A stretch of 64,000 bases of DNA from Lysobacter sp. Root494 (GCF_001427225.1 NZ_LMFH01000008.1:124001-188000), one strand, 5' to 3'. Counted from the first letter of the stretch, positions 19,305 to 29,184 are shown. Notes: a model not told the origin generated them from the sequence alone. A program made the numbers and translations.

Positions 19305-20159
19305 TCACAAATCCCGGCGATAGGTCAACGCGGTGATCTGCTCCGATACCAATCCGATCAGGAACACGATTACTGCAGCACTCAACAACAGCGCGCTCAT
19401 ATTGGTGAAACGACCATAGTGCGCAAACGTCCATCCGTAGTAGCCGACACCCAGCAGCCCGAACGAAATCGCCGTGGGAGCGAACAGCTTGAGTGGCGAG
19501 TACAACGTTGCGATCTTGAAGATGATCAACAAAAACCGCACGCCGTCGCGCAGGGGCCTGATGTGGCTGTTAGTACCGATGCGCTTGGTCACCGGAATCG
19601 GTACGTAGGTAACCGGATAGGCGCTACGGAAGAATGCCATCGTGCTGGTGGTCGGGTATGAAAACCCATTTGGCAGCAGGTGCAGAAACTCGCGAAAACG
19701 GTCCGCACGCACTGCCCGGAACCCCGACGTGAGGTCCGCGACCTCATGGCCCGTCATCCAACTAGCCAGACGGTTGTAGAGTGAGTTGGCTAGGCCGCGA
19801 CCGACGTTTGCCTGCCCGGCCGCATTGCGGGCACCGACCACCATGTCGTAGCCTTGTTCCAGCCGTTTAAGTAGTTCCGGGATGAACGCAGGATCGTGTT
19901 GTCCGTCCGCGTCCATGAAAACCAGAACGTCGCCGGCCGCTTCACGTGCCCCCCGCTTGATTGCCGCTCCATTGCCCATTGAATAGGGCGTTGAGAGCAC
20001 TTGGGCCCCATGTTGGCGGGCAACCGCGGCGGTTTCGTCAGTGGACCCATCGTCGACTACGATGATTTCCGCATCCGGCATGAAGGCCCGCAGCTTGGGC
20101 AATGTCCGGGCCAGCCCCTCTACTTCGTTCTTGGCCGGCAATATCACTGATATCTTCAT
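19305..20159 (-). CDS. Polyprenyl-phosphate sugar transferase-like GT2
   Basis: 284 residues. The N-terminal GT-A fold reads MKISVILPAKNEVEGLARTL, VVDDGSTDETAAVA and the DxD-bearing VFMDADGQHDPAFI; it fits the DPM1/GtrB-like subgroup that loads a sugar onto undecaprenyl phosphate. Two hydrophobic helices at about 215-280 anchor it in the membrane, as in GtrB. ATG 20159 has a GGGGGG ribosome-binding stretch just upstream. Such an enzyme would make the lipid-linked donor that GT-C transferases like the one at 6527 require; this pairing is an inference. Confidence 0.85.
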   Translation of the reverse strand: MKISVILPAKNEVEGLARTLPKLRAFMPDAEIIVVDDGSTDETAAVARQHGAQVLSTPYSMGNGAAIKRGAREAAGDVLVFMDADGQHDPAFIPELLKRLEQGYDMVVGARNAAGQANVGRGLANSLYNRLASWMTGHEVADLTSGFRAVRADRFREFLHLLPNGFSYPTTSTMAFFRSAYPVTYVPIPVTKRIGTNSHIRPLRDGVRFLLIIFKIATLYSPLKLFAPTAISFGLLGVGYYGWTFAHYGRFTNMSALLLSAAVIVFLIGLVSEQITALTYRRDL

Positions 20160-20319
20160 AGCCCCCCCACGAGGGCACAAAGAGTAACAGCCCGGAGATC
20201 GCTGCGAGGGCATTCGTCACATCTTGCGCAGAGACTCCGACGTCGCCAACGTGAACGCGCTCTTGGAGGACTTGATTGCGGTAAAGTCGCAATGGGGAAG
20301 TGTCCGAAGGGCTCGAATC

Positions 20320-22038
20320 ATGGCCGCCAATCTGGTGGGAATTACTGGCATCGCCCGGCGCCTCGTCTTGGATGGGGTCCTGGAAGAGCAGCCTGCGCGC
20401 GAGGCCATGGCGGCGGCGACCGTCGAGCGCAAACCCATGGCGCTCTACCTGGTCGAGAAACGGCTCGTGTCCCCGGCCCAGCTGGCCGCCGCCAATTCCA
20501 TCGAATTCGGCGTGCCGCTGTTTGACGTGGCGGCCCTCGATCCGGGACACAGCGCAATCAAGCTTGTCAGCGAGGAGCTCGTTCGCAAGCACAACGTGCT
20601 TCCCCTGTTCAAACGCGGCAACCGCCTTTTCGTTGGTATCGCGGATGCAACTAACACGCGCGCCCTCGACGAGATCAAGTTCCAGAGCAACATGGCCGTG
20701 GAAGCGATCCTTGTTGATGAGGACAAGATCCACCGCACCATCGAGCAGTGGCTCGCGAGCGCCGATGCGCTGAACGACGCGATCGCGGACGAGGAAGGGA
20801 TCGAGAACCTGTCGACCTCGGGCGGCGATGATGACCTGGCGGCGGCCGGCGATTCCGGCGTGGACGCCAAGGGCGACGACACACCGGTCGTCAAGTTCAT
20901 CAACAAGGTGCTGGTGGACGCGATCCGCAAGGGCGCGTCGGACATCCACTTCGAGCCGTATGAAACCGACTACCGGGTGCGCGTGCGCATCGACGGCATC
21001 CTCAAGCAGGTCGCCAAGGTTCCGGTGAAGTTGCAGGCCCGCATCGCCGCGCGCCTGAAGGTCATGGCCCAGTTGGACATCGCTGAGAAGCGCGTGCCGC
21101 AGGACGGCCGCATCAAGCTCAACCTGTCCAAGACCCGGCAGGTGGACTTCCGCGTCAGCACCCTGCCGACGCTGTTCGGTGAAAAAGTCGTCCTGCGTAT
21201 CCTCGATGGCGGCGCCGCCAAGCTCGGCATCGAGAAGCTGGGCTATGAGCCGGACCAGCAGAAGCTGTTCGTGGACGCGGTCGTCAAGCCGTACGGGATG
21301 GTGCTGGTCACCGGCCCGACCGGTTCGGGCAAAACCGTGTCGCTGTACACCGCGCTCAACATCCTCAATAACGACGAGCGCAACATCTCGACGGTCGAGG
21401 ATCCGGTCGAAATCCGCGTGCCCGGCATCAACCAGGTGCAGATGAACGTAAAGCGCGGCATGACCTTCGCCGCCGCGCTGCGCAGCTTCCTGCGTCAGGA
21501 CCCGGACGTGATCATGGTCGGCGAAATCCGCGACCTGGAAACCGCCGAGATCGCGGTCAAGGCCGCGCAGACGGGCCACATGGTGCTCTCGACCCTGCAC
21601 ACCAACGACGCTCCGCAGACCATCGCGCGCCTGATGAACATGGGCGTGGCGCCGTTCAACATCACTTCGTCCGTGACCCTAGTGATCGCACAACGCCTGG
21701 CGCGGCGCCTGCACGACTGCAAGAGGGAAGTGCACCTGCCCGAGCATGCGCTGCTGGCGGAAGGCTTCACCCACGAGGAGATCGTAGGCGGCCTGGAGGT
21801 CTACGAGGCGGTGGGTTGCCCTGACTGCACCGAGGGTTACAAGGGCCGTACCGGCATCTACCAGGTCATGCCGATGACCGAGGAAATTCAGGCCATCGTG
21901 CTGGAAGGGGGCAACGCAATGAAGATTGCCGAAGCCGCCCAGAAATCAGGCGTCCGCGACCTTCGCCAGTCAGCGCTGCTGAAGGTGAAGAACGGCGTGA
22001 CCAGCCTGTCGGAAATCAATCGCGTCACCAAAGACTGA
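20320..22038 (+). CDS. pilB: Type IV pilus assembly ATPase PilB
   Basis: Hexameric ATPase that drives pilus extension. From ATG 20320 (GAAGGG upstream) it has 572 residues. An N-terminal T2SSE_N region starts NLVGITGIARRLV; the catalytic domain has Walker A GPTGSGKT with Lys338, Asp/His boxes (VEDPVEIRVPGINQVQ, STLHTNDAPQT) and Walker B VIMVGEIRD. The zinc region near residues 465-510 shows one cysteine in RLHDCKRE and a CPDC pair, so only three of the usual four cysteines. The frame is open to TTG 20224, but conserved sequence begins at 20320. pilC follows after 54 bp. Confidence 0.95.
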   Translation: MAANLVGITGIARRLVLDGVLEEQPAREAMAAATVERKPMALYLVEKRLVSPAQLAAANSIEFGVPLFDVAALDPGHSAIKLVSEELVRKHNVLPLFKRGNRLFVGIADATNTRALDEIKFQSNMAVEAILVDEDKIHRTIEQWLASADALNDAIADEEGIENLSTSGGDDDLAAAGDSGVDAKGDDTPVVKFINKVLVDAIRKGASDIHFEPYETDYRVRVRIDGILKQVAKVPVKLQARIAARLKVMAQLDIAEKRVPQDGRIKLNLSKTRQVDFRVSTLPTLFGEKVVLRILDGGAAKLGIEKLGYEPDQQKLFVDAVVKPYGMVLVTGPTGSGKTVSLYTALNILNNDERNISTVEDPVEIRVPGINQVQMNVKRGMTFAAALRSFLRQDPDVIMVGEIRDLETAEIAVKAAQTGHMVLSTLHTNDAPQTIARLMNMGVAPFNITSSVTLVIAQRLARRLHDCKREVHLPEHALLAEGFTHEEIVGGLEVYEAVGCPDCTEGYKGRTGIYQVMPMTEEIQAIVLEGGNAMKIAEAAQKSGVRDLRQSALLKVKNGVTSLSEINRVTKD

Positions 22039-22092
22039 TGCTTCTCCTGCTACCGCCGTTGCCGCAATAGATAACCACTGGGGATTGCCACC

Positions 22093-23346
22093 GTGTCCGC
22101 ATCCAAGACCGCCACCAAGAACGCACTCCGCACCAGCGACCCGTTGACGATGTTCGTCTGGGAAGGCAAGGACAGGCGCGGCGTCACCATGAAGGGCGAG
22201 CAGCCTGCCAAGACCGCCAACATGGTGCGCGCGGAACTGCGCCGCCAGGGCATCACGCCGAGCGTGGTCAAGGCCAAGCCCAAGCCGTTGTTCGGAGGCA
22301 CCGGCAAAACGATTGGCGCGAAAGACATTGCAGTTTTCAGCCGGCAGTTGGCGACCATGATGAAGTCGGGCGTGCCCATCGTGAATTCGCTGGAGATCAT
22401 CAGCAACGGCCAGAAGAACGTCCGGATGCAGAAGATGGTCGATGCGCTCCGCGCGGACATTGCGGGTGGCTCGTCGATCTACGAGGCGATGAGCAAGCAC
22501 CCAGTCCAGTTCGACGAACTGTATCGCAACCTGATCAAGGCTGGCGAATCGGCGGGCATCCTGGAGACGGTGCTCGACACGATCGCCACCTACAAGGAAA
22601 ACATCGAGTCGCTGAAGGGCAAGATCAAGAAGGCCCTGTTCTATCCGGCGACGATCATCGCGGTCGCAATTTTGGTTTGCGGCATCCTGCTGGTCTTCGT
22701 GGTGCCACAGTTCCGTGAGGCATTCCAGAGTTACGGCGCGGATCTCCCGGCCTTCACCAATCTGGTATTCGGCATCTCGGCCTTCATGGTGAGTTGGTGG
22801 TGGGCATTCGCCTTGGTTGCAGCTGCTGCAATCGGTGGTTTCATATTCGCGATGAAGCGCTCGCCAGCGCTGACGCACTTTGTCGACCGGATGATGCTCA
22901 AGCTGCCAGTCATCGGGCAAGTCCTGCACAACGCCGCGGTCGCCCGCTTCTCCCGCACACTGGCGGTAACGTTTGCCGCAGGCGTGCCGCTCGTGGAGGC
23001 ACTGGACACAGTCGCCGGCGCCACCGGCAACCAGGTTTACGAGCAAGCCGTGCACCGAATGAAAAACGACGTCGCGGTGGGTTATCCCGTCAACGTCGCG
23101 ATGAAGCAGGTGAACGTCTTCCCGCACATGGTCGTGCAGATGACCGCCATCGGTGAAGAGGCGGGTGCGCTCGACACCATGTTGTACAAGGTCGCCGAGT
23201 TCTATGAGCAGGAAGTCAACAACGCGGTCGATGCGCTCTCGAGCCTGATCGAGCCGATGGTGATGGTGGTCATCGGCACCATGGTCGGCGCGATCGTCAT
23301 CGCCATGTACCTGCCGATCTTCAAGCTAGCCATGACGGTCGGCTGA
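22093..23346 (+). CDS. pilC: Type IV pilus inner-membrane platform protein PilC
   Basis: 417-residue T2SSF-family membrane protein that forms the platform for pilus assembly with PilB. It has an N-terminal FVWEGKDRRGVTMKGEQPA motif and two T2SSF domains (residues about 75-195 and 280-400), each with the SGVPIVNSLE / AGVPLVEALD signature, and three long hydrophobic helices. Start is GTG 22093. It lies between pilB and pilD in the expected order. Confidence 0.96.
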   Translation: MSASKTATKNALRTSDPLTMFVWEGKDRRGVTMKGEQPAKTANMVRAELRRQGITPSVVKAKPKPLFGGTGKTIGAKDIAVFSRQLATMMKSGVPIVNSLEIISNGQKNVRMQKMVDALRADIAGGSSIYEAMSKHPVQFDELYRNLIKAGESAGILETVLDTIATYKENIESLKGKIKKALFYPATIIAVAILVCGILLVFVVPQFREAFQSYGADLPAFTNLVFGISAFMVSWWWAFALVAAAAIGGFIFAMKRSPALTHFVDRMMLKLPVIGQVLHNAAVARFSRTLAVTFAAGVPLVEALDTVAGATGNQVYEQAVHRMKNDVAVGYPVNVAMKQVNVFPHMVVQMTAIGEEAGALDTMLYKVAEFYEQEVNNAVDALSSLIEPMVMVVIGTMVGAIVIAMYLPIFKLAMTVG

Positions 23347-23360
23347 CGGTCCGCTGATCG

Positions 23361-24227
23361 ATGGCATTCCTCGACCAGAACCCCGCCATCGGCTATCCGC
23401 TGGTGGCGGGATTTGGGCTGCTGGTGGGCAGCTTCCTCAATGTGGTGATCCTGCGGCTGCCGAAGCGGCTGGAGTGGGAGTGGAAGCGCGATGCACGCGA
23501 AGTGCTCGCGGAGCCGGAGGTTTACGATCCGCCGCCGCCTGGGATCGTTGTCGAACGTTCGCACTGCCCACACTGCAAGCACCAGCTGAGCTGGTACGAA
23601 AACATTCCGGTCTTCAGCTGGCTGGCCTTGCGCGGCAAGTGCCGCCACTGCAAGGCGCCGATTTCGCCGCAGTATCCGCTGGTCGAACTGCTGACGATGC
23701 TGCTCTTCGTGGCGGCGGTCTGGCGGTTCGGTTTTGGTTGGCAGGGCTTTGGCGCGATCGTATTTACCGGATTCCTGGTCTCGATGTCGGGGATCGACCT
23801 GCGCACGCAGTTGCTGCCTGACAGCCTTACGTTGCCGTTGATGTGGCTCGGTTTGATCGCGGCTTCCGACAATCTGTACATGCCGGTGAAGCCGGCGCTG
23901 TTGGGCGCCATCGTTGGTTACGCCAGCCTGTGGTCGGTGTGGTGGCTCTTCAAGCAACTCACCGGCAAGGAAGGCATGGGGCATGGCGACTTCAAGCTGC
24001 TCGCCGCGATCGGTGCATGGACCGGACTCAAGGGCATCCTGCCGACGATCCTGCTGTCGTCGCTGGTCGGTGCGATCATCGGCTCGATCTATCTCGCCCT
24101 GAAGGGACGCGACCGCTCCGTGCCGATTCCGTTCGGGCCGTACCTGGCGATCGCCGGATGGATCGTGTTCTTCTGGGGACAGAAGTTGATCGATGCGTAC
24201 ATGCGCATCTCCGGGTTGTCCGGCTGA
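23361..24227 (+). CDS. pilD: Prepilin leader peptidase / N-methyltransferase PilD
   Basis: Bifunctional A24 aspartic protease that cleaves prepilin leaders at Gly|Phe and methylates the new N-terminus. The 288-residue protein starts with the NPAIGYPLVAGFGLLVGSFL membrane helix, has two CxxC pairs (CPHCKHQLSW and CRHCKAPIS) in the cytoplasmic loop, and both catalytic aspartates, in SGIDLRTQLLPD and GMGHGDFKLLAAIGAW. It starts 14 bp after pilC. Confidence 0.96.
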   Translation: MAFLDQNPAIGYPLVAGFGLLVGSFLNVVILRLPKRLEWEWKRDAREVLAEPEVYDPPPPGIVVERSHCPHCKHQLSWYENIPVFSWLALRGKCRHCKAPISPQYPLVELLTMLLFVAAVWRFGFGWQGFGAIVFTGFLVSMSGIDLRTQLLPDSLTLPLMWLGLIAASDNLYMPVKPALLGAIVGYASLWSVWWLFKQLTGKEGMGHGDFKLLAAIGAWTGLKGILPTILLSSLVGAIIGSIYLALKGRDRSVPIPFGPYLAIAGWIVFFWGQKLIDAYMRISGLSG

Positions 24228-24233
24228 CGGCGC

Positions 24234-24249
24234 GGCCCGGGTCCGGGCC
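24234..24249. repeat. GC-rich palindrome after pilD
   Basis: GGCCCGG and CCGGGCC pair around two bases immediately after the pilD stop. No T-run follows; it may weakly end the pil transcript or simply be a palindrome. It is followed at once by the dispersed repeat listed next. Confidence 0.35.
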
Positions 24250-24272
24250 CACGTGAACCCTCGCAGGAATGC

Positions 24273-24327
24273 CTCGGGCGCGACTGTTTTCGCGCCGGCC
24301 CTGTCGCGCCCAAGGTCGCTCCTACAG
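24273..24327 (-). repeat. REP-like dispersed palindromic element
   Basis: On the minus strand the element opens CTGTAGGAGCGACCTTGGGC and contains arms GGGCGCGAC (plus 24276-24284) and GTCGCGCCC (24303-24311). The TGTAGGAGCGAC head followed by a GTCGCG-type palindrome is familiar from intergenic repeats of Xanthomonadaceae and Pseudomonas. It sits in the pilD-coaE gap. Confidence 0.6.
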
Positions 24328-24356
24328 TGCCGCCGTGATCGGCGAGAATCCCCTCC

Positions 24357-24974
24357 ATGAGCGACTACATCATCGGCGTTACCGGCGGCGTTGCATCCGG
24401 CAAGAGCGTGGTCACCGACCGCTTCGAGGCGTTCGGGATCGTGGTTGCCGATGCCGATGTGGCGGCGCGCGAAGCCGTTGCACCGGGTTCGGCTGGACTG
24501 GCGGCGGTGGTAGAGATTTTTGGCGCGTCGGTGCTCGCCGCCGATGGCGGCCTCGATCGGGCGGCAATGCGCCAACGCGTCTTCGGCAACGAGGTGGCGC
24601 GGCAGCAGCTCGAGTCGATCATCCATCCACTCGTTCGCGCGCAATTGCGGCGCGAATGCGAATCCGCCGCGGGCGCCTATGCGCTCGCGGCGATCCCCCT
24701 GCTGGCCGAAGGCGGCGGACGCGTGGCTTATCCCTGGTTGCAGCGCATCCTCGTGGTGGACGTGCCACTCGAAGTACAACACTCGCGCCTGATGCTTCGC
24801 GATGGCATCGATGCCGATCTTGCAGCGCGCATGATCGCCGCGCAGGCATCGCGCGAGCAGCGACTCGCGATCGCCGACGACGTCATCATCAATGATGGAG
24901 GGATCGACGAACTGCAGGGTCACGTAGCGCAACTGGACCGGCGGTATCGGATGTTGGCGGAGCAACTGGCCTGA
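24357..24974 (+). CDS. coaE: Dephospho-CoA kinase
   Basis: Last step of CoA synthesis: phosphorylates the 3'-OH of dephospho-CoA. 205 residues, normal length, with the P-loop IIGVTGGVASGKS at the N-terminus, DADVAAREAV after it, and LLAEGGG / RMIAAQ segments of the substrate lid. Linkage to pilD is conserved in xanthomonads and pseudomonads. It begins about 129 bp after pilD, beyond the repeat. Confidence 0.95.
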   Translation: MSDYIIGVTGGVASGKSVVTDRFEAFGIVVADADVAAREAVAPGSAGLAAVVEIFGASVLAADGGLDRAAMRQRVFGNEVARQQLESIIHPLVRAQLRRECESAAGAYALAAIPLLAEGGGRVAYPWLQRILVVDVPLEVQHSRLMLRDGIDADLAARMIAAQASREQRLAIADDVIINDGGIDELQGHVAQLDRRYRMLAEQLA

Positions 24975-24981
24975 CGCACCA

Positions 24982-25017
24982 AGCGAAGTGCCGGCGAGAA
25001 GCCGGACGTGCTTCGCT
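24982..25017. repeat. Nested inverted repeat after coaE
   Basis: Outer arms AGCGAAG (24982-24988) and CTTCGCT (25011-25017) enclose inner arms CCGGC (24991-24995) and GCCGG (25001-25005). It lies just after the coaE stop and could serve as a termination or processing hairpin, but lacks a T-run. The rest of the 250-bp gap to the convergent Nudix gene shows nothing else clear. Confidence 0.4.
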
Positions 25018-25224
25018 ACCGGTTACTTCACTGCAGAAAAACTGGAGCAACTGGACAGTCGCTGTCGGATGCTGGCGAACCGACCCAGTGCAGCGGGTGC
25101 TAGCGAGTTGCAAGAAGGGCCAACTGTTTTCGTGGATTAGCGGACAGGTGCGCGAAGCGTTGCTCGCAGGACTTCTGCAGACGTTCTTCAGCCGCATGGC
25201 GAACGCCATTCCGCCGGTGCGTCC

Positions 25225-26244
25225 CTACATTTCAGGCCAGAGGCTGCGAATCGCGGCGATTCCCTGCGCTCCGTGGAGACGCGCTTCCGCGATGTCATCG
25301 ATACCCATCCCGCCGATTGCGTAGACCGGTAGCGATACGGTTTCGCGCATTGCCGCGAAACCCTCCCAACCCAGTGGCGTCGCATCGGGATGGGTCGCCG
25401 TCGGCTTGATCGCACCCACGACGGCGAAGTCACAGCCGATCGCCTGCGCGGCACGCAACTCGTCCATGTTGTGGCAGGACGCGCCGACCGGTTGCCCGTT
25501 TGCCAGCGGCCGGCTGGTGAATCCGGAAAGCTGGCTGGCGCGCAGGTGCACGCCCACGCCGACCAACGCAGCGAGTTCGAGGTTGGCGTTGATCAGCACT
25601 TCGGCATCCGCTGCGCGGCACAGCGCGACGCCTTGCGTGGCGAGGCGTTGCCAGCGCACGGGTTCGCATGCGGGCGCGCGCAGTTGCACGCGGCGGATGC
25701 CGCTTGCCAGGGCGCGCTCCAGCGTGGCGAGCCAGCTCGCATCGTCGCCGCCGGGCTCCGGAGTGACCAGGTAGCGGTCGGGCTGCAGCAACGCGGCCAC
25801 GACCGGAATGTCGGCGGGCGGCATCGCGTAGTCGGCGAGTTTGTGCGGCGCGACCCAGGCGAGTGCCTGGCCTTCCAGGCCGCGCACGGTGCCACGCCAC
25901 GCGCGGACTTCGCGTACGTCGAGGCGGAGACGCTTGGCGGGATACGCCTGCGGAACCCGGATCAGCGGCGCACCGACGTCGATCTCGATGCCTAGTTCTT
26001 CGCGCAGTTCGCGCTTGAGCGCCTCTTCCGCGGTTTCGCCAGGCTCGTGCTTGCCGCCGGGGAATTCCCAGAGGCCGGCAAGGTCGCGTCCCTCGGTACG
26101 GCGTGCGAGGAGGATGCGGCCGCGGCGGTCGCGGATGACGCCAGCTACGACTTCGATCGTGCGCGAGGACGGAGCATTGGGCTCGTCTTCGGACGAACGG
26201 ACTATTGTGGCGATGACGGGCTCTGGCGGGGCAGTAGATGACAT
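25225..26244 (-). CDS. Nudix hydrolase (MutT-like) fused to a thiamine-phosphate-synthase-like domain
   Basis: 339 residues. Residues about 30-160 are a MutT-type Nudix domain with a full Nudix box, GKHEPGETAEEALK followed by RELREELGI, predicted to hydrolyse oxidised or modified nucleoside triphosphates such as 8-oxo-dGTP. Residues about 165-339 form a ThiE-like TIM barrel (VQLRAPACEP, LINANLELA, VGASCHNMDELRAA, VYAIGGMGIDD). This fusion is known in gammaproteobacteria near secA; whether the ThiE part is active is uncertain. It lies downstream of secA on the same strand. Confidence 0.88.
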   Translation of the reverse strand: MSSTAPPEPVIATIVRSSEDEPNAPSSRTIEVVAGVIRDRRGRILLARRTEGRDLAGLWEFPGGKHEPGETAEEALKRELREELGIEIDVGAPLIRVPQAYPAKRLRLDVREVRAWRGTVRGLEGQALAWVAPHKLADYAMPPADIPVVAALLQPDRYLVTPEPGGDDASWLATLERALASGIRRVQLRAPACEPVRWQRLATQGVALCRAADAEVLINANLELAALVGVGVHLRASQLSGFTSRPLANGQPVGASCHNMDELRAAQAIGCDFAVVGAIKPTATHPDATPLGWEGFAAMRETVSLPVYAIGGMGIDDIAEARLHGAQGIAAIRSLWPEM

Positions 26245-26274
26245 GATGCGGTTGCGAAGAAGTCGCTTCCGTTC

Positions 26275-26326
26275 GCCCCCTCATCCGCCCTTCGGGCACC
26301 TTCCCCCCGCGAGCGGGGAGAAGGGA
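26275..26326. repeat. Dispersed intergenic repeat fragment
   Basis: A pyrimidine-rich stretch beginning CCCCCTCATCCGCCCTTCGG and ending in the hairpin CCCCGC-gag-GCGGGG then AGAAGGG. Such segments recur between genes in many high-GC proteobacteria. It fills most of the 127-bp gap between secA and the Nudix gene. Confidence 0.45.
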
Positions 26327-26371
26327 AGATCAAGAGCGCTTCCGGGCGGAATTTCCAGCAAGAGGCTCGGC

Positions 26372-29101
26372 TCAGGCCAGCTGCCCATGGCAATGCTTGT
26401 ACTTCTTGCCGCTGCCGCACGGGCACGGATCGTTGCGGCCGACGTTGGCGAACACGGTGTTGTCGCGGGAAGCCTGCGCCTGCACGGCTTCCTCGTCCGC
26501 ACCGAACCCGCCCGCGTCGGCATGCTGGAACTGCATCTGCCGCGCCTGCGCTTCAAGCGCCGCGCGCTCCTGCGCTTCCATCGCGGCGATTTCTTCCTCG
26601 CTGCGGATGCGTACGCGCGAGAGCAGCGTGACGACCTCGCGCTTCACCTTCTCCAGCATGTCGCTGAAGAGTTCGAAGGCTTCCTTCTTGTATTCCTGCT
26701 TGGGCTGCTTCTGCGCATAGCCGCGCAGGTGGATGCCCTGGCGCAGGTAATCCATGCGCGCGAGGTGCTCCTTCCAGTTCTGGTCGAGCACGTTGAGCAT
26801 GATGTGCTTCTCGAGCATGCGCATGGTCTCCGGACCGAGCTGCTGCTCGCGATCGGAGAAATGCTTGGCGATCGCATCCTGCACGATGCGCATGACCTTC
26901 TCGGCGTCGATTTCCTTCGCGTCGGCCACGGCCTGCACCAGCGGAAGCTGCACGCCGAATTCCTGCTCAGTGGTCGACTGCAGGCCGGGGACATCCCACT
27001 GCTCGTCGATCGATTCCGGCGGAACGAAACGGTTGACGATTTCGGAAACGACATCCTCGCGGATGCCCTCGATGTTTTCCTGCACGCTCTCGGCTTCGAG
27101 CAGTTCGTCGCGCTGGCCGTAGATCACCTTGCGCTGGTCGTTGTTGACGTCGTCGTAGTCGAGCAGGTTCTTGCGGATGTCGAAGTTGTGCGCTTCGACC
27201 TTTCGCTGTGCGCCGGCGATCTGCTTGGTGACCAGGCCGCTTTCGATGACGTCGTCTTCCTTCAGGCCCATGCGCGCCATCGCCTTCTGCACCCAGTCGG
27301 CCGCGAAGATGCGCATCAGGTTGTCTTCGAGCGACAGGTAGAAGCGCGAGGAACCCGGATCGCCCTGGCGGCCGGAACGTCCGCGCAGCTGGTTGTCGAT
27401 GCGACGCGATTCATGGCGTTCGGTGCCGATGATGTGCAGGCCGCCGGCCTGCTTCACGGCTTCGTGGCGCGCCTGCCAGTCGGACTTGATGCGTTGCTTG
27501 GTGACCTCGTCGATCGGCGCGCCGGTGGCGGCTTCGTGCTCGGCGATTTCGGCATCGAGCGAACCGCCCAGCACGATGTCGGTACCGCGACCCGCCATGT
27601 TCGTGGCGATGGTGACGGCACCGGGACGGCCGGCCTGCGCGACGATCTGCGCTTCGCGCTCGTGCTGCTTGGCATTGAGCACTTCGTGGCGGATGCCCGC
27701 GGCGTTGAGCTGCTCGCTGAGCATCTCCGACACTTCGATCGACGTCGTACCGACCAGCACCGGCTGGTTGCGCTTGTTGGCTTCGCGAATCTCGTTGATC
27801 ACCGCGCGGTATTTGCCGGCGCGGTTGAGGAACACCGCATCGGGATGATCCTTGCGGACCATCGGGCGATGGGTCGGGATCACGATGACTTCCAGGTTGT
27901 AGATGCTCTGGAACTCGTAGGCTTCCGTGTCGGCCGTGCCGGTCATGCCGGACAGCTTCCGGTACATGCGGAAGAGGTTCTGGAAAGTGATGCTGGCGAG
28001 CGTCTGGTTTTCGCGCTGCACCGGCACGCCTTCCTTCGCTTCCACCGCCTGGTGCAGCCCGTCGGACCAGCGGCGGCCGGCGAGCGTCCGTCCGGTGAAT
28101 TCGTCGACGATGATCACTTCGCCGTCGCGCACGATGTAATCGACGTCGCGCTGGTAGATCGCATGCGCGCGCAACGCGGCGTTGAGGTGGTGCACCACGC
28201 TGAGGTTCTGCGCGCTGTACAGGCTGTCTTCCTCGTCCTGCAGGATGCCGGCCTTGCGCAGCAGTTCCTCGGCGTGTTCCTGGCCTTCCTCGGAGAGGTG
28301 GACCTGCTTGCCCTTCTCGTCGACCCAGTAGTCGCCCTCGCCTTCTTCCGTCGCCTGGCGGGTGAGCTGCGGGACGATGCGGTTGACCTTGATGTACAGC
28401 TCCGGCGATTCGTCGGCCGGACCGGAGATGATCAGCGGCGTGCGTGCTTCGTCGATGAGGATCGAGTCGACTTCGTCGACGATCGCGTAATGCAGGCCGC
28501 GCTGGAAGCGGTCCTCCTTCGACAGCGCCATGTTGTCGCGCAGGTAGTCGAAACCGAATTCGTTGTTGGTGCCGTAACTGATGTCGGCGGCGTAGGCGGC
28601 GTGCTTGTCGGCGTGCGGCATGCCGGGATAGACGACGCCGACCGACAGGCCGAGCCAGTTGTACAGCTTGCCCATCCACGCGGCGTCGCGGCGGGCCAGG
28701 TAGTCGTTCACGGTGATGACGTGGACGCCTTTGCCTTCCAGCGCATTGAGGTAGGTCGGCAGCGTGGCGACGAGGGTCTTGCCTTCACCGGTTCGCATTT
28801 CGGCGATCTTGCCCAGGTGCAGGACCATGCCGCCGATCAACTGGACGTCGTAGTGGCGCATGCCGAGGACGCGCTGGGCGGCTTCACGGCAGACGGCGAA
28901 GGCTTCGGGGAGGATCCTGTCGAGCGATTCGCCGTCCCGGATGCGCTGCTGGAACTCGGGCGTCCTGGCCTGCAGCTCGGCGTCGGACAGCTTCTGCATC
29001 TCCGGCTCGAGGGCGTTGATCTTGTTGACCGAGCGTTGCAGCTGGCGGAGCAGGCGTTCGTTGCGACTGCCGAAGACGCGGGTAAGCAGGCTGTTGAGCA
29101 T
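26372..29101 (-). CDS. secA: Preprotein translocase ATPase SecA
   Basis: Motor ATPase of the Sec export pathway, 909 residues. Start ATG 29101 gives [20 protein letters not shown], the conserved N-terminus; a longer open frame upstream is not used. Walker A is MRTGEGKT (about 102-109), Walker B lies in [20 protein letters not shown], motif VI in [16 protein letters not shown], and the C-terminus ends with the zinc motif [13 protein letters not shown] that binds SecB. mepM precedes it and a hairpin stands in its leader. Confidence 0.98.
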   Translation of the reverse strand: MLNSLLTRVFGSRNERLLRQLQRSVNKINALEPEMQKLSDAELQARTPEFQQRIRDGESLDRILPEAFAVCREAAQRVLGMRHYDVQLIGGMVLHLGKIAEMRTGEGKTLVATLPTYLNALEGKGVHVITVNDYLARRDAAWMGKLYNWLGLSVGVVYPGMPHADKHAAYAADISYGTNNEFGFDYLRDNMALSKEDRFQRGLHYAIVDEVDSILIDEARTPLIISGPADESPELYIKVNRIVPQLTRQATEEGEGDYWVDEKGKQVHLSEEGQEHAEELLRKAGILQDEEDSLYSAQNLSVVHHLNAALRAHAIYQRDVDYIVRDGEVIIVDEFTGRTLAGRRWSDGLHQAVEAKEGVPVQRENQTLASITFQNLFRMYRKLSGMTGTADTEAYEFQSIYNLEVIVIPTHRPMVRKDHPDAVFLNRAGKYRAVINEIREANKRNQPVLVGTTSIEVSEMLSEQLNAAGIRHEVLNAKQHEREAQIVAQAGRPGAVTIATNMAGRGTDIVLGGSLDAEIAEHEAATGAPIDEVTKQRIKSDWQARHEAVKQAGGLHIIGTERHESRRIDNQLRGRSGRQGDPGSSRFYLSLEDNLMRIFAADWVQKAMARMGLKEDDVIESGLVTKQIAGAQRKVEAHNFDIRKNLLDYDDVNNDQRKVIYGQRDELLEAESVQENIEGIREDVVSEIVNRFVPPESIDEQWDVPGLQSTTEQEFGVQLPLVQAVADAKEIDAEKVMRIVQDAIAKHFSDREQQLGPETMRMLEKHIMLNVLDQNWKEHLARMDYLRQGIHLRGYAQKQPKQEYKKEAFELFSDMLEKVKREVVTLLSRVRIRSEEEIAAMEAQERAALEAQARQMQFQHADAGGFGADEEAVQAQASRDNTVFANVGRNDPCPCGSGKKYKHCHGQLA

Positions 29102-29184
29102 TGTTGGACCGGAGAATTCGTCGTAAGCGGGATCGCGTCGGTTCGATGACGGCACAGGGCCGGTCGTTCCCCGACAGCGGAAAT

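Noticed and set aside
20038-21600. A 520-codon minus-strand open frame opposite pilB
   Set aside because: Antisense to the conserved ATPase gene, with no recognisable motif and no ribosome-binding site.
25841-29149. A 1102-codon open frame on the plus strand opposite secA
   Set aside because: It is the antisense shadow of secA in high-GC DNA, with low-complexity Val/Asp/Arg/His composition and no family features; secA on the other strand is unmistakable.
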